DNA of 5,452 nt from Novosphingobium sp. GTDB lineage: Bacteria; Pseudomonadota; Alphaproteobacteria; Sphingomonadales; Sphingomonadaceae. The stretch is from NCBI GenBank assembly GCA_009885425.1, contig VFKS01000224.1:1-5452 (forward strand). The letters run 5' to 3'. The position numbers were made by a program, and so were the translations under genes. Positions 1 through 4,677 of this stretch are shown here, piece after piece (position 1 is the first letter of the stretch; every line of letters begins with the position of its first letter). Under the pieces are notes generated by a model that was not told the DNA's origin, made no database searches, and was given only the letters and a program-made list of their open reading frames with translations.

Positions 1-36
1 CTGCAGCGGATGCAAAGCCTCAGAGGTTAAGCGATC

Positions 37-480
37 ATGGTTGAACTCCGACCATTATCAACCGAACATGCCCGGCTGACCGCACCAATTCATCGGGCAA
101 GCGGTGCGCTGATCACGGGCTATGACATAAGCCTGCATACCCCTGCTGAGGATCTGGAATTCCACCGTTTCACAGTGCTGGTCGAGAACGAGGCCTGGGG
201 GGCTTTCGAAGGCGCAGACATGGTCGGATTCATCGCTTTCCAGCCCGGCTGGATCGATCATCTTTATGTTCTGCCCGAACGGTTGCGGTGTGGGATTGGC
301 AGTCTGCTGCTGACTTTTGTCCAGCAACAGCAAAGCGAGCTGCGGCTCTATACCTTCCAATCGAACGCCCGAGCGCGCGCCTTCTATGAGCGGTTCGGGT
401 TCGTGATCGAGGAACTGACCGATGGCGAACGCAATGAGGAGAAGATGCCTGACATCACCTACCTTTGGCGCATGAATTAG
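37..480 (+). CDS. GNAT family N-acetyltransferase (small, single domain)
   Basis: A 147-residue single-domain protein of the Gcn5-related N-acetyltransferase fold, which moves an acetyl group from acetyl-CoA to an amine; the acceptor cannot be read from the sequence. Motif A is visible at about residues 73-92: a beta strand (IDHLYVLP), then the CoA pyrophosphate loop RLRCGIGSLLL. Motif B at about 110-122 is classic (N110, A113, F116-Y117-E118, G121-F122). The usual Gln/Arg of the Q-x-x-G-x-G loop is Leu83 here, and Cys85 sits where Arg or Lys is common. The start is the first ATG after an in-frame TAA at 28-30, with an AGAGG ribosome site at 22-26. Its end overlaps the convergent GNAT gene by 4 bp. 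A hand count gives 239 G+C in 420 bases (57%) over 61-480, somewhat below the neighbours. It is a probable cytoplasmic enzyme; family is confident, substrate unknown. Confidence 0.88.
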   Translation: MVELRPLSTEHARLTAPIHRASGALITGYDISLHTPAEDLEFHRFTVLVENEAWGAFEGADMVGFIAFQPGWIDHLYVLPERLRCGIGSLLLTFVQQQQSELRLYTFQSNARARAFYERFGFVIEELTDGERNEEKMPDITYLWRMN

Positions 481-1022
481 GGCAGTTTAAGTGGCCCGTC
501 GGCAAAGCTATCCCTCGTAATTTCGTAGACCACGTGCCTCACCGGTCCACTCGCGGTATCGACGATATCGCTGCGGTCGCTCAGCCGTCCGCCGATCTTC
601 TCCATCGCACGGCGCGAGCGCAGGTTGCCCTCACCCACGCGAAAATCGACCCGTTCGACGAACTTCAGAGCATGACCCAGCATCAGTCGTTTCATCTCGC
701 GGTTAAAGGAGCCGCCCCAGTGGCTGCGGGCGAGGAAAGTCCAGCCGATCTCGACCGAGCCGCCATCGGCTGGATCGTGGGCCTGCATCCGCGAAGAACC
801 GATGATCGCGCCGTTGGTCTTGTCGATTACCACCAAGGCCCCGCCCTGTTTCAAGGCGTCGGCGAAATAGGCCCGAAAGACCGGTTCCTGCCAACGATCA
901 TGCTGCGGGTGGATTGCCCAGATTTCCGGATCACTGGCGACTGCGAACAACGCCTCCCAATCATCTGCACGCAGCGGCCGCAGCAGCAGCCGCTCCCCCT
1001 CAAGGACCGGCTGGCGGTCCAT
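477..1022 (-). CDS. GNAT family acetyltransferase, RimJ/RimL (Acetyltransf_3) type
   Basis: A 181-residue protein of the RimJ/RimL-like branch of acetyl-CoA-dependent N-acetyltransferases, which acetylate protein N-termini or small amines; the true acceptor is unknown. The N-terminus has the branch signature ERLLLRPLRADDWEALFAV (residues 10-28). The central strand and CoA loop are at about 90-110 (VEIGWTFLARSHWGGSFN, then REMKR). The C-terminal part has FRVGEGNLRSRRAMEKIGG (127-145), where N133 and R135-S136 begin the motif B helix. Length is normal for the family. Its ATG lies 2 bp after the aminotransferase stop codon on the same strand, with only a weak ribosome site (GGTGA, 10 nt upstream) inside the end of that gene, so translational coupling is likely. 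The 3' end overlaps the convergent + strand GNAT gene by 4 bp. The two GNATs belong to different subfamilies and are not a tandem duplication. Confidence 0.9.
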   Translation of the reverse strand: MDRQPVLEGERLLLRPLRADDWEALFAVASDPEIWAIHPQHDRWQEPVFRAYFADALKQGGALVVIDKTNGAIIGSSRMQAHDPADGGSVEIGWTFLARSHWGGSFNREMKRLMLGHALKFVERVDFRVGEGNLRSRRAMEKIGGRLSDRSDIVDTASGPVRHVVYEITRDSFADGPLKLP

Positions 1023-1024
1023 CG

Positions 1025-2203
1025 TCAGGCATTCACCGCCGCAACAGCGGAGATGAACTTGTCGATGTTGGCCATCGTCAACCCAGCCGCGTTGATCCGG
1101 CCCGATCCCGCCATATAGATGGCATGATCACGGCGGAGCGTCAGGATCTGCTCGCTGGTCAATGGCAGGACCGAGAACAGGCCGTTCTGACTGCCCAATT
1201 GTGTAAAATCGACCCCGCCCTGCACGCCGGCCTCGGCCAGCCTTGCGCGGACTTGCCGCATCCGGGTGCGCATCGAATCCAGCTCGTCCTGCCACAGCGC
1301 AGTCAGCGCCGGATCGTTGAGGATGATCCGTACTGCTGCCGCGCCGTGATCGGGCGGCATCGACCAGGCCGCGCGGGCCAATGTGGCGCCGTTGGACAGC
1401 ACCACCGGCAGCGTCGCCGGGTCCGCAACCATGGCATAGACCGCGCCGACCCGGTCGCGGTACATCCCGAAGTTCTTGTCGCACGAATAGGCCACCAGCG
1501 CTTCTGGCACCTTGGCTAGAACCGCGCGCAGGCCATAGGCGTCTTCTTCCATCCCTTCACCCAGCCCCTGATAGGCCAGATCGATGATCGGAAGCAGGCC
1601 CTTGGCGGCGATCAAAGCGGCGATTTCATCCCACTGGGCCGGGCTGTAATCGATCCCGGTCGGGTTGTGGCAACAGCCGTGGAGCAAGATCGCATCGCCG
1701 GGATCGGCAGCGGCAATCGCACCGCGCAGTGCGTCCATATCGACCGTCCCGTCCCGGGCCGCGTGGTTGAAAGGCTGAAACGGCAATGCCAGATCGGCAA
1801 AGATCTGGGCATGGTTAGGCCAGCTCGGCGTGCCCATCCAGACCCGCGGACAACCGGCTTTCTTCGCCAGGGCAATCGCCAGCCGGACCCCGCCGGTGCC
1901 GCCGGGGGTCTGCATCCCTTCGATCCGGCCCTGCATGGTCGGATCAACCTGGCCGAAGATGTAGGGCATCAGTGCGTGGACAAAGCCCATGTCGCCTTCG
2001 GGGCCGAGGTAACTTTTCGAATCCTGCGTATCGACCAGCAGCTGCTCGGCCGCCTTGATCGCGCCGAACACCGGGGTCGCTCCCTGTCCGGTGCGATAGA
2101 CGCCTACGCCCAGATCGATCTTGTCGGTCCGGGGATCGTCACCATAAAGCTTGATCAGCGCGAGCAGCGCATCGGCGGGTTGTTGTGCAAGGGTGTTGAG
2201 CAT
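1025..2203 (-). CDS. Class I aminotransferase (aromatic amino acid / aspartate aminotransferase, subgroup Ia)
   Basis: A 392-residue PLP-dependent transaminase that swaps the amino group between an aromatic amino acid or aspartate and 2-oxoglutarate. Landmarks match the AspC/TyrB subgroup: Y65, the phosphate-binding GGTGG (101-105), PSWPNH with W128, GCCHNPTG with N180, D208 and Y211, the PLP lysine K243 in SCDKNFGMYRDRVG (R251), R277 before the WSMPPDHG stretch, and the substrate carboxylate arginine R369 in SGRINAAG. The SxSK serine just before the lysine is Asp242 here. Length is typical (AspC about 396). I chose the ATG at 2203 because it begins MLNTLAQQPAD as in the family and has AAGGG 7 nt upstream; an in-frame ATG at 2308 would add 35 unmatched residues and run into the divergent DUF983 gene. 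It is followed after 2 bp by a GNAT gene. Aromatic versus aspartate preference is not settled by sequence. Confidence 0.94.
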   Translation of the reverse strand: MLNTLAQQPADALLALIKLYGDDPRTDKIDLGVGVYRTGQGATPVFGAIKAAEQLLVDTQDSKSYLGPEGDMGFVHALMPYIFGQVDPTMQGRIEGMQTPGGTGGVRLAIALAKKAGCPRVWMGTPSWPNHAQIFADLALPFQPFNHAARDGTVDMDALRGAIAAADPGDAILLHGCCHNPTGIDYSPAQWDEIAALIAAKGLLPIIDLAYQGLGEGMEEDAYGLRAVLAKVPEALVAYSCDKNFGMYRDRVGAVYAMVADPATLPVVLSNGATLARAAWSMPPDHGAAAVRIILNDPALTALWQDELDSMRTRMRQVRARLAEAGVQGGVDFTQLGSQNGLFSVLPLTSEQILTLRRDHAIYMAGSGRINAAGLTMANIDKFISAVAAVNA

Positions 2204-2210
2204 GATGGGG

Positions 2211-2215
2211 CCCTT
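2211..2215 (-). promoter_or_regulatory. Ribosome binding site of the aminotransferase gene
   Basis: Read on the minus strand this is AAGGG, 7 nt before the ATG at 2203. It decides between that start and an in-frame ATG at 2308 that would add 35 residues unlike the family. Confidence 0.6.
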
Positions 2216-2250
2216 AACCTTCGCTCCTGCACCGGGGCAAGCGTAGAATT

Positions 2251-2263
2251 GCACGGATCGTGC
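2251..2263. repeat. Short perfect inverted repeat in the divergent intergenic region
   Basis: GCACG-GAT-CGTGC has two perfect 5-bp arms around a 3-bp centre. It lies in the 84-bp gap between the divergent aminotransferase and DUF983 starts, where a shared operator could sit. The arms do not extend further, and a repeat this short can occur by chance. No convincing -35/-10 pair was found around it; TAGAAT at 2244-2249 is a possible + strand -10 without a good -35. Confidence 0.3.
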
Positions 2264-2287
2264 TTGATTGGCGGGCTTGACCGGCCC

Positions 2288-2737
2288 ATGGCACGGAGCA
2301 TGCCCCAACCAACGCTCAGTCTCGATCTACCCGCGAAGCTCTCCGGTGCGCTGTGGCGCGGGATCAAGGGGCAATGCCCGCGTTGCGGCCAGGCCCGGTT
2401 GTTCGGCAAATACCTTAAGCCGGTAGCCCAGTGCCCATCGTGCCAGCAGGACTGGACCCTGCATCAGGCCGACGATTTTCCGCCTTATGTTTCGATCATC
2501 CTGACCGGCCACTTGATCGCCCCGATGTTGATCGTGATCGGCGGCAGCGCGGCGCTCACCATGGGCGCCAAGATCGCGCTGGCGATGGTGCTGGCCGGAG
2601 CCTTGATGCTCGCCCTGCTGCAGCCCGCCAAAGGCGCGATCATTGCGCTGCAATGGTGGATGGGAATGCACGGCTTTCGCCCGGCAGGGCGGGACGAGGC
2701 TGCAGCCCCTCCGCTTCCTGCAACCGAAGCGCTCTAG
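2288..2737 (+). CDS. DUF983 family zinc-ribbon membrane protein
   Basis: A 149-residue small membrane protein of the DUF983 family, whose biochemical role is not established. An N-terminal zinc-ribbon-like segment has two CxxC pairs (C30-P-R-C33 and C49-P-S-C52). The family signature QCPRCGQARLFGKYLK (29-44) and an acidic/proline turn (DDFPPY, 62-67) follow the family pattern. Two hydrophobic spans come next (about 68-91 and 95-111), then the family-typical end QPAKGAIIALQWW (112-124). The tail after about 130 is Pro/Ala-rich and probably disordered. The start could be the ATG at 2288 or 2300 (145 residues); neither has a well-spaced ribosome site, and the extra four residues do not affect the domain. 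The long open frame upstream of 2288 is antisense to the aminotransferase and was not used. The gene is divergent from the aminotransferase, and its stop codon shares CTAG with the convergent DUF2059-like gene. Confidence 0.87.
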   Translation: MARSMPQPTLSLDLPAKLSGALWRGIKGQCPRCGQARLFGKYLKPVAQCPSCQQDWTLHQADDFPPYVSIILTGHLIAPMLIVIGGSAALTMGAKIALAMVLAGALMLALLQPAKGAIIALQWWMGMHGFRPAGRDEAAAPPLPATEAL

Positions 2738-2742
2738 TTTTT
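2712..2742 (+). terminator. Weak candidate terminator at the end of the DUF983 gene
   Basis: CGCTTC (2712-2717) and GAAGCG (2726-2731) form a 6-bp stem with an 8-nt loop. A TTTTT run follows at 2738-2742, but 6 nt separate it from the stem. It lies inside the last codons of DUF983 and the first bases past its stop. It is weaker than a standard intrinsic terminator, and the T-run also encodes the lysine-rich tail of the opposite-strand gene. Confidence 0.28.
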
Positions 2743-3543
2743 CTTCTTCGGCAGCTTGCCGTCCGCCTCCAAGGAGCTGCGCATCATCGCGGCGGTCTCG
2801 GGATCGGTTTTAGCAATGTGCTGGACCATCGCGTCGAGTAGTGTGACGAGCACTTCTTGCTCCAGTCCGGGCGGCGAATAGTTGAACCACTTCAACTCGA
2901 TCGCCTGCTTCTTGGGGCTCAGCGCCATGAATTTGCGCCCGAGCGGCGAACTGAAGAATGTCTTGATCGCGCTAAGCTCAGCGGGGGTCACGCCATCGGC
3001 CATCTGGCGGGCCGTGCTACGACGGTCCGCGTTGGTGCTGGCGACCGAGGCATCTTCTTCGCGCAACAGCGCCCCCACTGTCGACTTGTACTCGGCCTGA
3101 GCCGCCGCCTTTTTCCGAAAGCTGCGCCATTCGGGTGTGCGCAGCATCGCCGTCACTTGGCGGGCCTCTTCGGCCGTCAGATTGTCCTGATACATCTGCG
3201 ACAGTTCGGCCCGGTATTGCGGCAGCGTTTGATAGGCGACCCGCAGCATGATCGGGCGAAGTGCCGTGGCCATGGCCACCGAAAGTCCGGGATAGTCGCT
3301 CTCCATCTCGGCAAAACCGGGATCAGTGCGAGTCATTTCAGACAGCATGGTGCTGATTAGCCGGTCGGTCTGCTGGGCAATATCAGTCTCAGGCGTCAGC
3401 TCGGCAACCATTTCATCGCAAGCAGCCTTATGCGCGGCGGGATGGACCCGCGCTGGCGCAGCGGCTCGAGTCTGCGCCGCAACCTGCGTCAAGCCGCCAC
3501 ACGATGCCAACGCCAGTGCCGTCAGAGCCAATCCGAATCGCAT
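2734..3543 (-). CDS. Exported DUF2059-like protein, possible lipoprotein
   Basis: A 269-residue exported protein of unknown function. The N-terminus MRFGLALTALALASC has a basic residue, a hydrophobic core and a lipobox-like L12-A13-S14-C15, suggesting an acylated lipoprotein; signal peptidase I cleavage after A23 (VAA) is the alternative. The mature part is mostly helical. Two stretches resemble the DUF2059 signature: 122-142 (LTAEEARQVTAMLRTPEWRSF) and 185-205 (VTPAELSAIKTFFSSPLGRKF), giving an internal repeat with the pattern T-x-E-(E/L)...P-x-x-(R)-x-F. The C-terminus is lysine-rich (KLPKKKN). Start choice is firm: GGAGGGG lies 6 nt before the ATG at 3543, whereas an in-frame ATG five codons earlier has no such site. 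It lies 63 bp downstream of the DUF1134 gene on the same strand, so co-transcription is plausible, and a shared envelope role is inferred. Its stop overlaps the convergent DUF983 stop. Confidence 0.8.
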   Translation of the reverse strand: MRFGLALTALALASCGGLTQVAAQTRAAAPARVHPAAHKAACDEMVAELTPETDIAQQTDRLISTMLSEMTRTDPGFAEMESDYPGLSVAMATALRPIMLRVAYQTLPQYRAELSQMYQDNLTAEEARQVTAMLRTPEWRSFRKKAAAQAEYKSTVGALLREEDASVASTNADRRSTARQMADGVTPAELSAIKTFFSSPLGRKFMALSPKKQAIELKWFNYSPPGLEQEVLVTLLDAMVQHIAKTDPETAAMMRSSLEADGKLPKKKN

Positions 3544-3549
3544 TTCGAT

Positions 3550-3556
3550 CCCCTCC
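3550..3556 (-). promoter_or_regulatory. Strong ribosome binding site of the DUF2059-like gene
   Basis: On the minus strand this reads GGAGGGG, 6 nt before the ATG at 3543. It is the best Shine-Dalgarno match in the window and fixes the start at MRFGLAL rather than five codons upstream. Confidence 0.8.
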
Positions 3557-3606
3557 AAACGCTTGATCGCTCTGCGCTTTAGCGAATTTTCAGCTTGACC
3601 ACACCC

Positions 3607-4365
3607 TCAAAACGGCAGCCAGGTCTGCTTCTTCGAGAACTTCATGTAACCGGCGTTGACCCCCAGCCGCAGGCCAGCTCCCACCCGGATCGGGATCAGC
3701 ACCACATCACCTTTGCGCAGATAGGCAACGTTGAACCCGCCGACCAGATAGGCCTGCCCCTCGCCCGCTGCGAACCGCTTCCGGTACAGGCTCTCGGTAT
3801 CGTAAAGGTTGTAAACCAGTACGAACGTGCTGGCTGCATTGGCCCCAACGTCGAACCCGATTGACGGTCCGGTCCAGTACACCGGGCGTTCGCCCTCGAT
3901 CTTGTGGTGCAAAGTGCCCGAGCCATAGCGCACGCCAATTACCAGCGCGCCGCCGCCCTCGCGCCCGGTGATATAGCCGTTGGGTTCGCCCTGCTTCTTG
4001 AGCAGGTCCTGGATAATTCCGGCGAGGCCCGCCGCGCCTTTGCCGAATACGCCCTCGGCGGCGCCGATCAGATCGTCTTCTTGATAGGTCGCGCTGCTGC
4101 TGGCGGGAGTGGCGGGAGCAGCCGCCGCTTGGCTTGCGCCGGGGACCGGTTCGGGTGCATCGGACACGCTCGACGCCGTGATGGTCGGCTGCGGGCTTGG
4201 GGCTGGGCTGGGCGATCCTTTGGGGGCCGAGAGGTCTCCGTCGATGGCGCGATCGGGGTCGACCGGCTGGACCTGTGCCGGCGCGGCGCCCGAACCGATC
4301 AAAGCCGCCGCCCCCAAAACCGAGATAAGCGCAGCGCGCGCACCACGAGTTATACCGACGATCAT
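3607..4365 (-). CDS. DUF1134 (EipA-like) periplasmic envelope protein
   Basis: A 252-residue exported protein with a C-terminal DUF1134 domain. From memory, the Brucella member EipA is a periplasmic protein needed for envelope stress resistance; the same role here is inference. Residues 1-30 form a signal peptide (R7, R10, hydrophobic 12-24, cleavage after APA at 28-30). Residues about 33-91 are a low-complexity Pro/Ala/Ser linker. The domain runs from about 92 to 252, with landmarks QGEPNGYI, GGGALVIGVRYGSGTL, the YWTGPSIGFDVG segment, LVYNLYDTES, AYLVGGFN, VVLIPIRVGAGLRLGVNAGY and a terminal TWLPF. AAGGA lies 7 nt before the ATG at 4365; the in-frame ATG at 4371 (254 residues) leaves only 1 nt after the same site, so I prefer 4365. 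It is followed by the DUF2059-like gene and is divergent from tRNA-Ser. Domain assignment is strong. Confidence 0.91.
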   Translation of the reverse strand: MIVGITRGARAALISVLGAAALIGSGAAPAQVQPVDPDRAIDGDLSAPKGSPSPAPSPQPTITASSVSDAPEPVPGASQAAAAPATPASSSATYQEDDLIGAAEGVFGKGAAGLAGIIQDLLKKQGEPNGYITGREGGGALVIGVRYGSGTLHHKIEGERPVYWTGPSIGFDVGANAASTFVLVYNLYDTESLYRKRFAAGEGQAYLVGGFNVAYLRKGDVVLIPIRVGAGLRLGVNAGYMKFSKKQTWLPF

Positions 4366-4372
4366 TGCCATA

Positions 4373-4377
4373 TCCTT
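4373..4377 (-). promoter_or_regulatory. Ribosome binding site of the DUF1134 gene
   Basis: AAGGA on the minus strand (within GGAAGGA, 4379 to 4373) is 7 nt from the ATG at 4365 but only 1 nt from the alternative ATG at 4371. This supports the shorter, 252-residue product. Confidence 0.6.
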
Positions 4378-4389
4378 CCAGCTGGAGCG

Positions 4390-4421
4390 CCTATCTGAAT
4401 CGATGGCAGATTGCCCGGCAA
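4390..4421 (-). promoter_or_regulatory. Tentative promoter of the DUF1134 gene
   Basis: On the minus strand TTGCCG (4421-4416) is followed after 20 nt by GATAGG (4395-4390), which continues as GATAGGCGC. This closely resembles the tRNA promoter on the other strand (TTGCCG, then TATAGGCGC), but the 20-nt spacing is longer than ideal. Transcription would begin about 4383, leaving a short leader that contains the AAGGA ribosome site. Confidence 0.35.
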
Positions 4422-4422
4422 T
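4410..4422. repeat. Perfect 13-bp palindrome overlapping the DUF1134 promoter
   Basis: ATTGCC-C-GGCAAT is a perfect inverted repeat with 6-bp arms. It covers the proposed -35 element of the DUF1134 gene, a position that would suit a dimeric repressor. No known regulator motif was recognised. Confidence 0.35.
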
Positions 4423-4495
4423 GAACCGGCGACAGGGCGAGTCGGTTTTGCGGCCAGCCGAGTCGTCCGTGCGCCGAAAGCCAGCGAAAATTCCC

Positions 4496-4514
4496 CGGCA
4501 ACTGCCTCTTGCCG
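4496..4514. repeat. Inverted repeat CGGCAA-N7-TTGCCG upstream of tRNA-Ser
   Basis: Two perfect 6-bp arms (4496-4501 and 4509-4514) flank a 7-bp spacer. The right arm is also the proposed -35 of the tRNA promoter. The same CGGCAA hexamer occurs at 4416-4421 in the same intergenic region. Confidence 0.35.
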
Positions 4515-4537
4515 CGCGCCATACCCCCCGCTATAGG
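4509..4537 (+). promoter_or_regulatory. Promoter of tRNA-Ser(GCU)
   Basis: TTGCCG (4509-4514) and TATAGG (4532-4537) are separated by 17 nt, the ideal sigma-70 spacing. The -10 continues as TATAGGCGCC, a GC-rich discriminator of the kind expected for a stable-RNA promoter. Initiation would fall near 4544, about 15 nt before the mature tRNA start. Confidence 0.62.
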
Positions 4538-4558
4538 CGCCCTTCGCTGCTGCGATCC

Positions 4559-4650
4559 GGAGACGTGGGTGAGTGGCTGAAACCAACGGTTTGCTAAACC
4601 GTCGTACTGATAACTCGGTACCGAGAGTTCGAATCTCTCCGTCTCCGCCA
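4559..4650 (+). tRNA. tRNA-Ser (anticodon GCU)
   Basis: This is a complete 92-nt class II tRNA with encoded CCA, reading serine codons AGC and AGU. The acceptor stem pairs GGAGACG (4559-4565) with CGTCTCC (4640-4646), followed by discriminator G at 4647, as expected for serine, and CCA at 4648-4650. The anticodon arm is ACGGT (4586-4590), loop TTGCTAA (4591-4597) with anticodon GCT at 4593-4595, and ACCGT (4598-4602). The long variable arm pairs GTACTGA with TCGGTAC (one T-G pair) around a TAAC loop. The T arm is GAGAG, loop TTCGAAT, CTCTC (4623-4639). All stems are intact. It has its own upstream promoter and a hairpin just downstream. Confidence 0.98.
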
Positions 4651-4651
4651 G

Positions 4652-4677
4652 CAGGAAAGCTGGGCTTCCTGATGTTT
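4652..4677 (+). terminator. Hairpin after tRNA-Ser, probable terminator
   Basis: CAGGAAAGC (4652-4660) pairs with GCTTCCTG (4664-4671) around a TGG triloop, giving an 8-bp stem with one bulged A. The T-tract that follows (ATGTTT) is short. The hairpin sits in the 25-bp gap between the tRNA and the stop of the convergent GH3 gene, so it may serve both directions. Confidence 0.5.

Noticed and set aside
1..30. In-frame triplets ending in TAA at 28-30, possibly the tail of an upstream + strand gene
   Set aside because: Only nine codons are visible, two other frames are also open, and nothing in the peptide is recognisable.
465..1118. Plus-strand open frame of 217 codons opposite the RimJ/RimL-type GNAT
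   Set aside because: It is a shadow of the GC-rich minus-strand gene: no recognisable domain, and the opposite strand encodes a clear GNAT.
1667..2287. Upstream extension of the DUF983 frame to give 356 residues
   Set aside because: The extra 207 residues are antisense to the aminotransferase and have no family resemblance; DUF983 proteins are short.
2857..3360. Plus-strand open frame of 167 codons opposite the DUF2059-like gene
   Set aside because: No ribosome site or domain was recognised; the minus-strand frame has a strong Shine-Dalgarno and a signal peptide.
3544..3606. Separate promoter or terminator between the DUF1134 and DUF2059-like genes
   Set aside because: Only a 4-bp CGCT/AGCG stem and no well-spaced -35/-10 pair were found, so read-through is as likely.
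4109..4597. Plus-strand open frame ending in GDVGEWLKPTVC
   Set aside because: It runs antisense to the DUF1134 gene and ends inside tRNA-Ser; the terminal peptide is the sense-strand tRNA read as protein.
4559..4650. tRNA-Ser as an integration site for a genomic island
   Set aside because: No integrase, no direct repeat of the tRNA 3' end and no mobile-element gene is visible; the flanking genes look like core chromosome.
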